Notes: generated by a model from the sequence alone, not told the origin. Numbered from the stretch's first letter, positions 11,016-20,959 are shown. The stretch is 24,928 bases of DNA from Parasitella parasitica (GCA_025201805.1 MU619274.1:209763-234690); one strand, 5' to 3'. Made by a program: numbers and translations.

Positions 11016-11025
11016 CTATAAAATG
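11016..11025 (+). promoter_or_regulatory. Orphan TATA box
   Basis: CTATAAAATG is followed within 30-70 bases by a pyrimidine-rich initiator-like stretch (CTCTCTACTCTCTC). No convincing coding region starts downstream: the first ATG is followed directly by TAA. It might drive a non-coding or very small transcript. Confidence 0.35.
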
Positions 11026-12008
11026 AGAGCAGCTGAGGCGTCAAACAAGATAAGGCCATCTCTATTCATTTTTTCTCTCTACTCTCTCATGTAAAATTAC
11101 TAAAAATCGGCCAACTTTTCATGATTTTTTTTAACAAGTACATAAGATATCAACAGCAAACTCTGGAATGATGTTAAGTGCAAGTTTGAGCTCTTGATTT
11201 GGCCATAAAGGCTATGAATTATACCATCAGTGTTGTGAAATTAGTAGCTCGCATATTTAACTTTAAAAATTTTACTTCATATTATGCAAAGACTAGTTTT
11301 TACAATTCTTCAGTCATGTTCTGGCAAAACAAGCGTCCTTTTGCTTTTTTAGTGGCTGATCAACAATATCTACTAAATATTCTGCATTGGAAGCCTCTAG
11401 AAAACCTGAAAATTACATGTAATCAACGGAATGAACACATTCCTGTCCCACTGAAAGTGAATAGACGTTTTGCACAACCAACCGTATTTCGATTGAGGCT
11501 TGCTTGATGCTTACCCAATATTTTGAACCAAAATCCCTCTCCTCCCTCCCCCCGTCAGACTTGACGGCATTCATTAATTGAGCGCTATATTCATTATTCA
11601 GTTACATATTAGAACGTATATGATTCATTTTGCTACGGAATCGGTATATATATATATAGCAGCACATCATGTGTAACATTTCAGAAAGAGCACTTTATAC
11701 ATAAAAACACTCATGCGAATGCACCATTGAATATTTTATGCGACGATCAGTGGATTTGCTAGTTAAATCGGGTGAGCATTCTTTGGATTTTAGGCATTAA
11801 TTTATATAACAGACTTAGATAAGCTAATAAACCATAACTTAGAGGCTATTCTAATGGTAATAGGCAGTACATTTATATCACTCACCATCATTCTTCATTC
11901 TGATGACGGTGACACATAGCTGAATGCACATAATTGCAAAGGCCTTTTATGATAGTATTTTGGCCAATGGTTGCTTGCCATCAATTCAAAAGCAAACAAG
12001 ATTTCGTT

Positions 12009-12048
12009 ATTGGTTAGAAATTGTAAAGCAAAATGTATCCTTGCCACG
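12009..12048 (+). promoter_or_regulatory. ATTGG and CCACG elements upstream of calreticulin
   Basis: ATTGG (inverted CCAAT, 12009..12013) and CCACG (12044..12048) lie upstream of the calreticulin TATA box. In animals the ER-stress element combines the same two half sites, but with tighter spacing, so this is only suggestive of unfolded-protein-response control. Confidence 0.25.
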
Positions 12049-12078
12049 TAAAATTTAAACACAGGATACTTCAAATAG

Positions 12079-12086
12079 TATAAAAG
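12079..12086 (+). promoter_or_regulatory. TATA box of calreticulin
   Basis: TATAAAAG lies 66 bases before the chosen ATG. With initiation about 30 bases downstream, the in-frame ATG at 12091 would fall upstream of the transcript start. This supports translation from 12145. Confidence 0.65.
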
Positions 12087-12144
12087 CACAATGAGCAAGT
12101 GTCCCTTTTTATTCTTCTTTTTAACTTTCATACACAAAAAAAAA

Positions 12145-13520
12145 ATGAAAATCCCTACTATTGCTACTATTTTAGGCCTGGCTACCATCGTCTCTGCTGA
12201 AGTGTTCCTTCAAGAAACCTTCTCTGATGGCGAAGGTTGGAAGGATCGTTGGACTACCTCTGGACATCGCGAAGATCTTGGTAAGGTTGAGGTTTCTCCT
12301 GGTAAGTGGTTTGCTGATGAAGCATATAACGCTGGTCTCAGAACCACTGAGGACTATCGTTTCTATGCCATCTCTACAAAGATCCCCAAGCCATTCAATA
12401 ACAAGGATAAGGATCTCGTCATTCAATTCGATGTAAAGAATGAGCAAGACATTGATTGTGGTGGTAGTTATTTGAAGGTAACTATTTATGCAAATTGACG
12501 CGTATTGCTTCATATTTCTGAATTGATATATTATAGATCTTCGGTGATTTAGATCCCAAGACCTTCAATGGTGATAGCCAATACAACATCATGTTTGGCC
12601 CTGATATCTGTGGTCCCAAGGCTATGGTCCATGCTATTTTCAATTACAACGGTGTCAACCATGACTTAAAAAAGTCTGTCAGTGCACCCAAGGACACCTT
12701 GACTCATACATACACTCTTGTTGTCAAGCCTGATCAAACTTACGAAATCTCAATTGATGGTAAGAACAAGGCCGAAGGCAGCCTTTTGGAAGATTGGGAT
12801 TTCTTGCCTCCCAAGACCATTAAGGATCCTAATGCCTCCAAGCCTGATGACTGGGTTGAGGAAGCCACAATTGTAGACGAGACCGATGTCAAGCCTGACA
12901 ACTACGACGATATTCCTGAATTTATTCCTGATCCTAATGCCTCTAAGCCTGAAGATTGGGATGATGATATGGATGGCGATTGGGAACCTCCTTCTATTGC
13001 TAACCCTGAGTACCAAGGCGAATGGTCTCCCAAGATGATTCCTAACCCTCTTTATAAGGGCGAATGGGTTCATCCTGAAATCGATAACCCTGAATACAAG
13101 GTTGACAATGAAATCTATGCCTATGACTTTGCCAACGTTGGTATTGATGTCTGGCAAGTTAAGTCTGGCTCTATCTTTGATAACATCATGATCACTGATG
13201 ATATTAAGGAAGCCAAGAAGGCTTTTGAAGAGAGCAAGGCGCTCCGTTCCTCTGAAGAAGGTGCTCAAGCTGCTTATAATGAAAAGAAGCAGGAAGAAGC
13301 CAAAGCTAAGGCTGAGGCTGATGGTGCTGCTTCTCCTGAAGAGGGCGAAGAAAAGATTGACCTTGAAGAGTTTGAACCCGTTGTCAACTTTGATGATATT
13401 CCCGCTGCTGCTTCCGAGGCCGTTGAAAAGGCAAAGCAAGAGGAAATTTTGGATGCTATCAACGAAGAAAAGAAGGCTGAGGAAGAGGAATCCAAGAAAC
13501 CTGTCAAGGATGAATTGTAA
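12145..13520 (+). CDS. CALR: Calreticulin (ER lectin chaperone)
   Basis: Two exons (12145..12477, 12537..13520; 59-nt intron) give 438 aa. Calreticulin binds calcium and monoglucosylated glycoproteins in the ER lumen. Seen: signal peptide MKIPTIATILGLATIVSA, a globular lectin domain with the C105/C136 pair in QDIDCGGSY and IMFGPDICG, and a P-domain with two KDPNASKPDDW-type and three NPxYxGEW-type repeats. These are followed by a charged tail ending in KDEL, the ER-retrieval signal. The soluble KDEL end and lack of a transmembrane helix separate it from calnexin. Its C-domain is an alternating K/E, Ala-containing helix rather than the almost purely acidic tail of animal calreticulin. Codon use is strongly biased (AAG, GCC/GCT, GGT), suggesting high expression. 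An in-frame ATG at 12091 would add 18 residues and mask the signal peptide, so it was rejected. Confidence 0.96.
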
Positions 13521-13727
13521 TTATTCCCTTTTTTCATGGCTAACATCTCATTACACCTGCAATTTGCCGCCTCTACGCCCTCCCTTTTCCTCTCAATCCA
13601 CACAAAATGTATTTCTCTACCAAGAGAGAGAAAAAAAAATTAGAAAAAAAAAAAAGAGTGCAAGAACTCTTTTTATTTTTTTTACATAAATATCATCACT
13701 CGTCAATAGTATTGTAATTAAGCACTT

Positions 13728-13733
13728 AATAAA
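13728..13733 (+). terminator. Poly(A) signal of calreticulin
   Basis: AATAAA lies 207 bases after the calreticulin stop, beyond an A/T-rich 3' region. It is 90 bases from the end of the convergent F-box gene. Confidence 0.5.
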
Positions 13734-13823
13734 TATCGAATACATCAAAAATGTTGTTGAACAAGTTTAATTTATGCATGTTAGAATACAAAGTTGATAT
13801 ATACAATTATACAAGTCGCTCGC

Positions 13824-15662
13824 TTAGCCAAAGAAGCTAACATAATTCGGATCTCTGCCTGAATGAAGTGAAAAACTGTGTGCATCCTTGCATTTGATAT
13901 AAATGACCCCAGACTCTGGCTTGCTTCTTGTTGCTCTTCTGATTTTCGGCTTTTCCTTCTCTCTACGACATACAAATCGACTTCCCCTTTTCAGTAGGCT
14001 GTACCAATGAACTTCTCCAAGCAGGTCCTCGACACAGATACATATATATCCCTTTAAATACAAACATAAATACTGAAGGTCTTGGGTAGCAAAGTTGATA
14101 TGATAGTCCAGAGGTCCGATAAGAGGCTGCTTGAAGTTGCAGGACAAGGTTAAGATCTTTAAATCAGGACATGATCTACCTAAATAATCCGAGAGATCAG
14201 TATTGGGTTGTCTAGGTGATGGGTTATCAATGACGCTGCTGACAATCTCCAAACTCTCAATGACTGATTTATGCTCTTCTGCCTTGAAATTGTCACTAAG
14301 CGTCAATTTACACGTGCTTAGTTTGAGGTTTAGCAGCTTTTGATGATGATCTAGAAAGGTATTCAAAGTGATATTGAGAGGGAAATCTTGATCTTCAACA
14401 TGACCTAATAACGGTGACGGTAAAAATACCAAGCTTCGCAAATTGGTGAATTTGTTAATAATGTACAACAGATCAGGTTCAGAATTTGAGGGAACCAGCA
14501 CATCGAGACGTTCAATGTAGTCTTTTTGCTTTGAATTTGCAATGCTTCTCAAATGTGAAATGTGGGATGCCATTGACGAAAAGGCTTTGAGTTTGAGAGT
14601 GCCCGCTTGGTCAAATGCAGATAGGATGGCGGGCGTAAAGGGATGGATATCGACAACGTAGTATTGGATTTTCGTACAATGAGTAGCTAACTGGATGATA
14701 GCGTCTTCAAATTCAGGCTGTATATTCGGTGACAGTTCCAGCAGTGGCTCTCCAAGGTTATCCTCCCATCTTTTCATCTTTAGCGACTCTACATTTGGGT
14801 ATTTTAAGGTGATGTACCTAACCATGTGATTACGGCCTCGGTGAGTTGTGTCGACTTCATACAATATGACGGATGTGATATTCAACGCTGGCGAGATGTC
14901 CGTAATGTCATCGTCGCTTGAATCCCATAGCACAATAGGCGAGAAAAAGTGTAAATTCTTCAAAAGAGGAGTGTTGTCGTGTAGTTTTTCAAGAAAGTCA
15001 GTTCGAATCACTGCCTTGTGGGCGCTGAATGACGCTAATGCTGGTGCCAGGTATAAACGGCATGCCAATTCTGGAAACGCAGTTACTCGTAAGTGCTCAA
15101 AATCGACAGTAAGTCGGCTCAAGTGCTGATACTTTCCACCGTGAAGGATGTTTGGTGTGAGGAAGACTCTGTTGCATTCGTATAGGGCTTCCAGGTTATT
15201 CCAAATGGCAAAGTTATCTTCTGCCTGTCTGAGCATTATGGGCGCATTCTGGTTATATTCCTTTTCATCGTCATCTTCTTCTTCAGAACTTGGTATTTCG
15301 ATTGGAAGCATAAAATCAAAAAATGAAATATTGAATTGTTGGTTGTGCGATCCAAAATCAAGCTTGAAATCAATCACATTTGGAAAGATGCATGGCCACT
15401 GGCGTATTTCTTTGAACGGAATCGTTTTACCGCTTGTTGCTGACAGAATCCTTACGTTTTGAGCGTACTGTTTGTACTTTTGGAAGAAGGCGATAGCGTC
15501 AAAGTAATGCTTACTGGAATAATCCAACTCCACAGTCTTGTACAGTAGCGTGCTTCGGATGACCTGATTCCATTTCCTGCAGATACAACTTGCTGTAAAC
15601 AGCTCTTGATCATTCAGATAAGATGCTATTGAAATAATTGTTTCAACTGGTAATTTGTTCAT
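13824..15662 (-). CDS. F-box protein with leucine-rich C-terminal region
   Basis: A single exon of 612 aa. Residues about 3-45 form an F-box (LPVETIISIASYL, then CICRKWNQVIRSTLLYKTVEL), the part that binds Skp1 in SCF ubiquitin ligases. The rest has irregularly spaced leucine-rich phrases (LKNLHFFSPIVL, LTLSCNF), consistent with degenerate LRRs that would bind a substrate. An acidic insert (SSEEEDDDEKE) lies near residue 130. Large families of such intronless F-box/LRR proteins are common in Mucorales. The substrate cannot be inferred. The stop lies 303 bases from that of calreticulin (convergent). Confidence 0.85.
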   Translation of the reverse strand: MNKLPVETIISIASYLNDQELFTASCICRKWNQVIRSTLLYKTVELDYSSKHYFDAIAFFQKYKQYAQNVRILSATSGKTIPFKEIRQWPCIFPNVIDFKLDFGSHNQQFNISFFDFMLPIEIPSSEEEDDDEKEYNQNAPIMLRQAEDNFAIWNNLEALYECNRVFLTPNILHGGKYQHLSRLTVDFEHLRVTAFPELACRLYLAPALASFSAHKAVIRTDFLEKLHDNTPLLKNLHFFSPIVLWDSSDDDITDISPALNITSVILYEVDTTHRGRNHMVRYITLKYPNVESLKMKRWEDNLGEPLLELSPNIQPEFEDAIIQLATHCTKIQYYVVDIHPFTPAILSAFDQAGTLKLKAFSSMASHISHLRSIANSKQKDYIERLDVLVPSNSEPDLLYIINKFTNLRSLVFLPSPLLGHVEDQDFPLNITLNTFLDHHQKLLNLKLSTCKLTLSDNFKAEEHKSVIESLEIVSSVIDNPSPRQPNTDLSDYLGRSCPDLKILTLSCNFKQPLIGPLDYHINFATQDLQYLCLYLKGYICICVEDLLGEVHWYSLLKRGSRFVCRREKEKPKIRRATRSKPESGVIYIKCKDAHSFSLHSGRDPNYVSFFG

Positions 15663-15690
15663 GGCGAGAGGGGAAAAAAAAGAGTACTGT

Positions 15691-15698
15691 TTATAAAC
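15691..15698 (-). promoter_or_regulatory. TATA box of the F-box gene
   Basis: TTTATAAA-type sequence on the minus strand about 30 bases before the ATG, followed by a pyrimidine tract. It implies a very short 5' leader. Confidence 0.45.
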
Positions 15699-15791
15699 TC
15701 TTTTCGGAAGTTATCAGCCGACGTTAAATGATTAAGCAGTGTGTTGGTAAACATTGATTTCTTGTCACATGGCATTGTCTTGTCGTTGTAA

Positions 15792-16067
15792 CTAATGAAC
15801 CTGCAATCTGTTGTATGAATCCGGCCTGCATGAGTGAATAAGCAAGAAGACAATTTTTTTCAAGGAGCAAGGCTGCAGATCCTTTGATGCGTTTGTATAC
15901 AGCATTTTACTCTTAATTAGAACGGTTGATTTTTTCAACTTTTTATTGATCCCAGTCAAAAAGTTAATCAGATCATAAATATCCCTCACGTTCAGAATAT
16001 GTTCAGGCATTTGTAAGATGCTCAGGTACTGCAATACGTTAATACTTGCCCAAATTATGTTATACAT
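15792..16067 (-). CDS. Possible small protein or relic of unknown function
   Basis: A 91-codon frame starts with ATG and encodes a Leu/Ile/Lys-rich sequence (for example NVRDIYDLINFLTGINKKLK). It lies 22 bases downstream of another minus-strand coding-like stretch (16090..16401), so the two may be parts of one decayed gene. It overlaps the F-box upstream region. No family recognised. Confidence 0.22.
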   Translation of the reverse strand: MYNIIWASINVLQYLSILQMPEHILNVRDIYDLINFLTGINKKLKKSTVLIKSKMLYTNASKDLQPCSLKKIVFLLIHSCRPDSYNRLQVH

Positions 16068-16089
16068 GTGTAATATAAATTATGGACTA

Positions 16090-16401
16090 CTACGTGTATA
16101 GTGGATTTGAGTTTGCACTCGAGCCTTGTTCTGGCCATGTCTTATTTATGCTGCAGTTGCTTGCGGTCGCGCCTGGTTCAAGTGCTGTTCTTTTCTCTTT
16201 TTTTATCCTTACATACTTCATAATACCTTCAGGCCACAAGTTTTCATCATTTGGATCAAACGAAATCTTTATGTGGCTGTACTCGTCAACAACCTATGCC
16301 TTATGCCTTATGCCTCTGGCGGATCCAGTATCAGCCAGATCTCTCTCTTCCTCCTCGAGACTTAAGTTTAATTTGGAAACGCAATGTGGTTGCTGTAATA
16401 A
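16090..16401 (-). pseudogene. Coding relic of unknown family, interrupted by a stop
   Basis: On the minus strand one frame encodes QQPHCVSKLNLSLEEEERD and on to RGIRHKA, then a TAG (16296..16294). It resumes with VVDEYSHIKISFDPNDENLW, then PEGIMKYVRIKKEKRTALEP, and stops at 16092..16090. The composition and the absence of stops over 67 codons look like real protein. The TAG lies at the end of a GCATAAG heptamer repeated about three times, so either a repeat expansion broke the frame or the repeat end (CATAG) is a splice acceptor. No start codon is clear. It may be an old transposon protein. Confidence 0.4.
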
Positions 16402-16695
16402 CTATGTTGTTCTCTACATCCGGGTGCCTAAAGGGGTATGGGTGTAGTAAACCAATAACGCCGTTGTGATGATATACTCTAGGATGAGAAGCTAGAATCT
16501 CATTAGCGCGTAGCGCCCTTTGCGGTTTAACGGACTCTGTGTCCTAGTTTTTGCATCAACCAACTATGTATTTACTCTTTTGTCTTTCCCTCACCAGGAC
16601 ATCTATGTATAGGACTGCAGAGTTACTTCACTAAAAAAAAAAAGGGCCATAAATAGTCATGTTTTAATTTACCAGCACCTGCGTAATAATTGACA

Positions 16696-16995
16696 ATGAA
16701 CTCTGCATGGATGCCAAATACACCTTTGTTTCTTTACCTCTCATCACAATATCCAAAAATGGCTTTTTTCCAATCTGATCTTGATCCTATATATCTTCGT
16801 GAAAAGCATCGACAACTACGATCGTCGCAACAGAAAGATCAACAGCAGCAGCAGCAGCAACAGCAGCAATCTACAGTATTCCTCACTTCATCAAAAAGAT
16901 TATTCCAACACCTGTTTAATACCTCTTCAGACGACAAGAAACCGAAAACTGCTACAACCGATCCAATAAATCGGCTAGTATCCTTCCACCTTTGA
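16696..16995 (+). CDS. Small polyglutamine-containing protein
   Basis: A single exon of 99 aa from ATG 16696. A shorter version from the internal ATG at 16759 gives MAFFQSDLDPIYLREKHRQ and onward. It has a run of ten glutamines (mixed CAG/CAA), a basic stretch before it (REKHRQLRSSQQKD) and a Ser/Lys-rich tail. No signal peptide or membrane helix. Support comes from amino-acid composition, a TATA-like CATAAATAG about 45 bases upstream, and a pyrimidine-rich 3' region with AATAAA at 17158. No family recognised; a regulatory or disordered role is possible but unproven. Confidence 0.5.
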   Translation: MNSAWMPNTPLFLYLSSQYPKMAFFQSDLDPIYLREKHRQLRSSQQKDQQQQQQQQQQSTVFLTSSKRLFQHLFNTSSDDKKPKTATTDPINRLVSFHL

Positions 16996-18323
16996 AATAA
17001 CTCACAGATACCCTTACTTTACTCGCTTTCTTGCTCTTTGTCTCTCTTGCTCTTTCTTTTTGTTAGTCCTCCTTAAAATGTGCTTTGACAACAATCAACG
17101 GTCAAAACTACTATTTTTACTCTATAATCTGCTTTTTGCTATCACATTTTTGTATACAATAAACGCTTGGTTTATCTTGACACCATTATAATATCAATCC
17201 AAGACAGTATATCAACATAAAAGCTTGTGAAACTTGCATGTAAATGAGTCAATCCCTCTATGGAATAACTATATATAGAAATCCGCTCGTAATTGAGCCA
17301 CGATGATTATATATATTCTACTCCTAATTTTTAATAAAAAATTGATTTTTTTATATTAATGATACCATGTACGTCTTTTTAATGTGTCATAATCTTGGCA
17401 ACGCTCATGGCATATAAAGCATTATAGAGTCGTCAGTTGCCTCATCATGAATGTGTGCGCGCGTGTATGTGTTCATGTGTGCCTATTTTAACCTTTTAAT
17501 GTGTAACAAATGCTGTATGCCTTATGAACCAAACAAAAGGGGCACATTTCTTTGTATGCACCGATGTTTGTATTTGTGTTTTATCATCTCATATACGGTA
17601 TTCTGACTGTTTTGCGCACGAATTTTTCGTATATAAATTTTGTGTGTTTTGTCCTTTCAACAAATATTAGATAATTTTATGCGTGCTAATGATGAATCAT
17701 TATACATGATATTTTTGATTTTTGATGCGGGGCACCTTATTCTCTTGTAGTCTTTTGACTAAACATTTCGCAAATCTTCCAAGGTATAAAACCGTGAATA
17801 AGCATGTACGTGTTTATCAAGGTGCTTGGTTGTTTTATTTTTTGTTTTAATACATTCTGTTGTTGTTCAAACACGTTTTAGATGAAAAGCCAATAAATAC
17901 CATATACATTTCACCCTAAATATAGGTTGAAGCATGGGTCTTGACCGCATGTGGAGCAGTTGAAACTGTATAGCTGGGTAAACATGCATGTTTATCTATG
18001 CATTCTGTTGGTGAGTTATCAGCTTTCATACTTGTTGCAAAACTGTGAGTATTTTCTGTGTGATAAACCGAATCATGACAGTAATATGCACTATGAACTC
18101 GTCACATTCTTCTCGATCAGCATGCATATTTACTAATGAGAGATATACCGTTGTTTTTGCATAACAGGCTAAATCAAGTAATTATGTAACTTGACATACG
18201 CTTATGATTGAAAACTGTAAATAGCAAGCTGATTTGATATGTTACAATGTTATTACAATGAATTAAAGGAGGGAGGGAGGAGCAATAGATATATAGTGGG
18301 AATGCAATGCAATAATATGATAT
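16996..18323. other. 1.3-kb AT-rich intergenic stretch
   Basis: The left end is probably the 3' untranslated region of the polyQ gene (AATAAA at 17158..17163). A GT-rich microsatellite (GTGTGCGCGCGTGTATGTG) lies near 17452. No coding frame, tRNA or structured RNA is convincing. The right end is the 3' flank of the ferric reductase. Confidence 0.5.
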
Positions 18324-20244
18324 TTAAAATTCAAAGGTTTCATGATGCATATCAAAATCATGCTCAACAGCCTCATTAATGACAGTGCGAGTGAACGATG
18401 TAGATCCGCATACATGCACCCAGACTCGATGATATGGATTATGTGCTGCTTTGATCTTGCTCATTTCTGCAGATACGTCAGGACGTTTGCCAAAGAATAA
18501 CGAGAAAGGCTCCAACTGGCTTAAATCATGCCGGCCTTGCTTCATTCTGGTAACATAAACAGAGACAGATAATCGAACTGGTAAAATAGCCGAATGAATA
18601 AGACTTGTCCAATGTCTGAACATGCTTATGAAAGGATCAATTTCGTCTATTTTAGATTTGTAAATATAAATGGTATATATATATACTTGTATTGTAATTT
18701 ACCTGTAACACGAATAGCCCAGGTGATATATATGTGATTTGTTGTCACGGTACGGACACCATTTGATCGTTTCTCTATAATATTTTGAACAATAGCCATT
18801 GCAGGAGTGGCGCCAATACCAGTAGCGAACAGTCCAAGAATTGGATAGTCTTGAAATGGCAATTGAGGTCCGTAGAGCCCATCAATGTATATTTTTAGCT
18901 TTTTGCTCTCAACCGAAGATGAATCAAGTAAAGTTTGAGTTTTTGTGCCCAAGGCTTTAATGTGAAATGAGGCCATGGTCACATCATCTTGCGTACTTGT
19001 TAATTTACGACGACGATGTAGGCTGCCTGGTAAGGAATCGATACTGGAAACACTGCTGTAGGATCCTTGCTTTTTTTGCAATAATTTGCTAGTTTCATCG
19101 TTGATATCTCTACCAATAATGCGTTCTTCAATGAAATGGTGATTATATGCGCTATCACTGTGAAATACTTCAGAGATCGTAAAAGGATGCCAGTTGGCAT
19201 ATTCCCAGAGCTTGTTTCCGTTCAAAACCATGGCTGCGAAGACATATTGGCCGGCCTTGAAGTTTTTCAGTATCTTATTTGCGAAAATAATTCGAACTAT
19301 TCCTTCTTGTTTGGCTGTTTGAGGTGCGACTTGATCGACTTGAACAAAAGTCGCTCTATTAAACCAAGATTTGTATGCTCGGACGGCTCGGTCAGTAACC
19401 CACAATAATGCTGGAGGAACAAAGAACGCAAAGCAGGTATTGTAGTGCCAGCATGTAAAGACGATGGCAATAGAGACAAAAATGACATGACACCAGTAGA
19501 AAATTTCGAAATAATGTCGTCGAATGTGCTCTAAAGATGTGAGAAACATGATGATAAAAGAAATTGTAGCAATTGTGCCTGTAACGTATTCCCAATCCTT
19601 GAAAAATGCATCAAAAATATGATGTTGCTCCATGTATCCATCATAACTAGCATATTACGCATGAGAAAAAGACATTAATTAAAGTTATACAGCAAATACT
19701 ACCATCTGTAGATGACATGGGGCATTAGATTCAAGAATCCAACCCGGGAAATGATGCGATGATAAGGTATCAACTCTTCAAGCGTCCAACCACAAAGTTT
19801 TGGTAAGATAGAATTTCTTTGAGCGAAAAAGAAGACGAATCCCCAATCCACCATGCTGAGAAAAGCAGCCCGACGGTCAATAACTGCGGGGTGATACGGA
19901 TCTGGTTCGTAGGGTATAAGCCAAAAGATGGAATACAGATTGATCAGACTAAAAATAGTAGTTGCCAGTATAATTTTAATTGATATCATCTCGGTGACAT
20001 AAGGAATACGGATAACACGATCCAGCTTGCGCCAGAATTTAGCCCCTGGCAATTCGGTTACCACGTCCTGTGTATCTGATAATCGTCTCTTTCTAATGTT
20101 GTATACTCGGATTCTATTCAGCTGGTAGCATATACAGTAAACGATAAATAACGACCACCAAAAAAACGCATAAGCCATTCCCAGCTGCCAAAAGTTGGTC
20201 CACGTTCTTATGTATGGAAATATACTTGAATGATGTTTTTTCAT
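18324..20244 (-). CDS. FRE: Ferric reductase (FRE/NOX-type transmembrane flavocytochrome)
   Basis: Three exons (20244..19703, 19646..18703, 18646..18324; two 56-nt introns) join to 602 aa. The family moves electrons from NADPH through FAD and two hemes across the plasma membrane to reduce ferric (or cupric) ions before uptake. Seen: several N-terminal membrane helices, two HX13H heme pairs (H162/H176 in HRIISRV...MPH and H234/H248 in HVIFVSI...CWH), the FAD-binding motif HPFTISEV (334 onward), the glycine loop ATGIGATPAM (about 455) for NADPH, VCGSTSF and a terminal ETFEF. The last two are typical of the family's C-terminus. All key residues are present, so it appears functional. A poorly conserved Ser-rich insert lies between the FAD and NADPH parts. 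Substrate (iron or copper) cannot be told from sequence, but upstream GATA sites favour iron. Confidence 0.93.
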
Positions 20245-20285
20245 GTGATAAATAGAAAAAAGAAAAGAAGATACAAGTAAAGAGA

Positions 20286-20294
20286 TTATCAGAT
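20286..20294 (-). promoter_or_regulatory. Iron-type GATA repressor site near the ferric reductase start
   Basis: The minus strand reads ATCTGATAA, an exact match to the ATCWGATAA consensus of fungal iron-responsive GATA repressors (Urbs1/SreA/SRE/Fep1 family). It is 42 bases before the ferric reductase ATG, close to a TATA-like GATATAAAAA. Regulation is inferred. Confidence 0.6.
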
Positions 20295-20390
20295 TCTAGA
20301 TTTTTATATCACTGTTAAAAAATGTTTAGTTTAACCAATAATAGGCGATGATTAGATGCCCCTGTTCCTCAAGATTCGTCTCCCGAAGGA

Positions 20391-20407
20391 ATATCAGATC
20401 ATCAGAT
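20391..20407 (-). promoter_or_regulatory. Tandem ATCTGAT half-matches
   Basis: Two direct copies of ATCTGAT (ATCTGATGATCTGATAT on the minus strand), 8 bases apart, about 150 bases upstream of the ferric reductase start. They match the first seven bases of the site at 20286. Confidence 0.45.
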
Positions 20408-20940
20408 TATTCTTGTAATCAATGACATCAAGAGATATTGCATTTTTATATTGGACAGCATTCCAATCAAGCTTTGATAGAAAGCATTATTCGACGAAAC
20501 AGTGTTGGCCTAACAGAGAAAACAGAGCATACAAGCTCTTTGTATCTAGCAAAAAAAAAGTTTATGTATGCAGATTTTAACTACCTATACATGTTATATT
20601 TGATGTATCGAGCTGTTTCCAAAAGTATAGGTTGTCAGGACGTGAGAGTGATATTGGGATGATTCTTAAGGGTGTTTATATATAGAAATTGTAGTAAATA
20701 TATGGTGGGGTCTATTACTTTCTTGATGCTTCGCGATTAGTTGTTGACAGTATATATAGTTAGCTATGCTCGATGAGCGTCATCATATGTCATGTGCATT
20801 TGTCAAGAAATTAGACAATAGTTGCTAGACAAGGAACAAAAGAGAAAAATTAGCAGTGCATGCCATCGGACACAAGAGGATGGAAAGACGGGGGCACTGG
20901 GTACGGCAAGATAGCTTGCAGCGACCTGAGGCAGGGACAC

Positions 20941-20959
20941 TTATCAGATGATCTGATTA
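20941..20959. promoter_or_regulatory. Palindromic pair of GATA sites
   Basis: TTATCAGATGATCTGATTA contains ATCTGATAA on the minus strand and ATCTGATTA on the plus strand, forming a nearly perfect palindrome centred on one G. It is about 700 bases upstream of the ferric reductase. Confidence 0.45.

Larger units (their letters stand above)
10338..12078. other. 1.7-kb stretch without a recognised gene
   Basis: This gap separates the divergently oriented EH-like gene and calreticulin and must contain both promoters. One plus-strand frame (ATG 11213 to 11507, 97 codons) has no family resemblance and ordinary AT-rich composition, so I do not call it a gene. A TATA box at 11016 and a palindrome GCTTCCGGAAGC at about 10907 hint at an unrecognised promoter. 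Nothing else is supported. Confidence 0.5.

Noticed and set aside
11213-11507. 97-codon plus-strand frame as a gene
   Set aside because: No family resemblance, no domain or signal, AT-rich chance-like composition; the upstream leader contains several early stops and short ATG frames.
12091-12144. In-frame upstream ATG extending calreticulin by 18 residues
   Set aside because: It lies only 5 bases after the TATA box, probably outside the transcript, and would bury the signal peptide.
12750-13439. Long minus-strand frame of 229 codons antisense to calreticulin
   Set aside because: A by-product of the biased codon use of calreticulin; no family features.
16082-16447. Plus-strand 121-codon frame with hydrophobic stretches
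   Set aside because: The opposite strand shows better protein-like sequence; the plus frame resembles the antisense of that relic.
17683-17740. Possible C/D snoRNA (ATGATGA box)
   Set aside because: No convincing D box, C'/D' pair or terminal stem.
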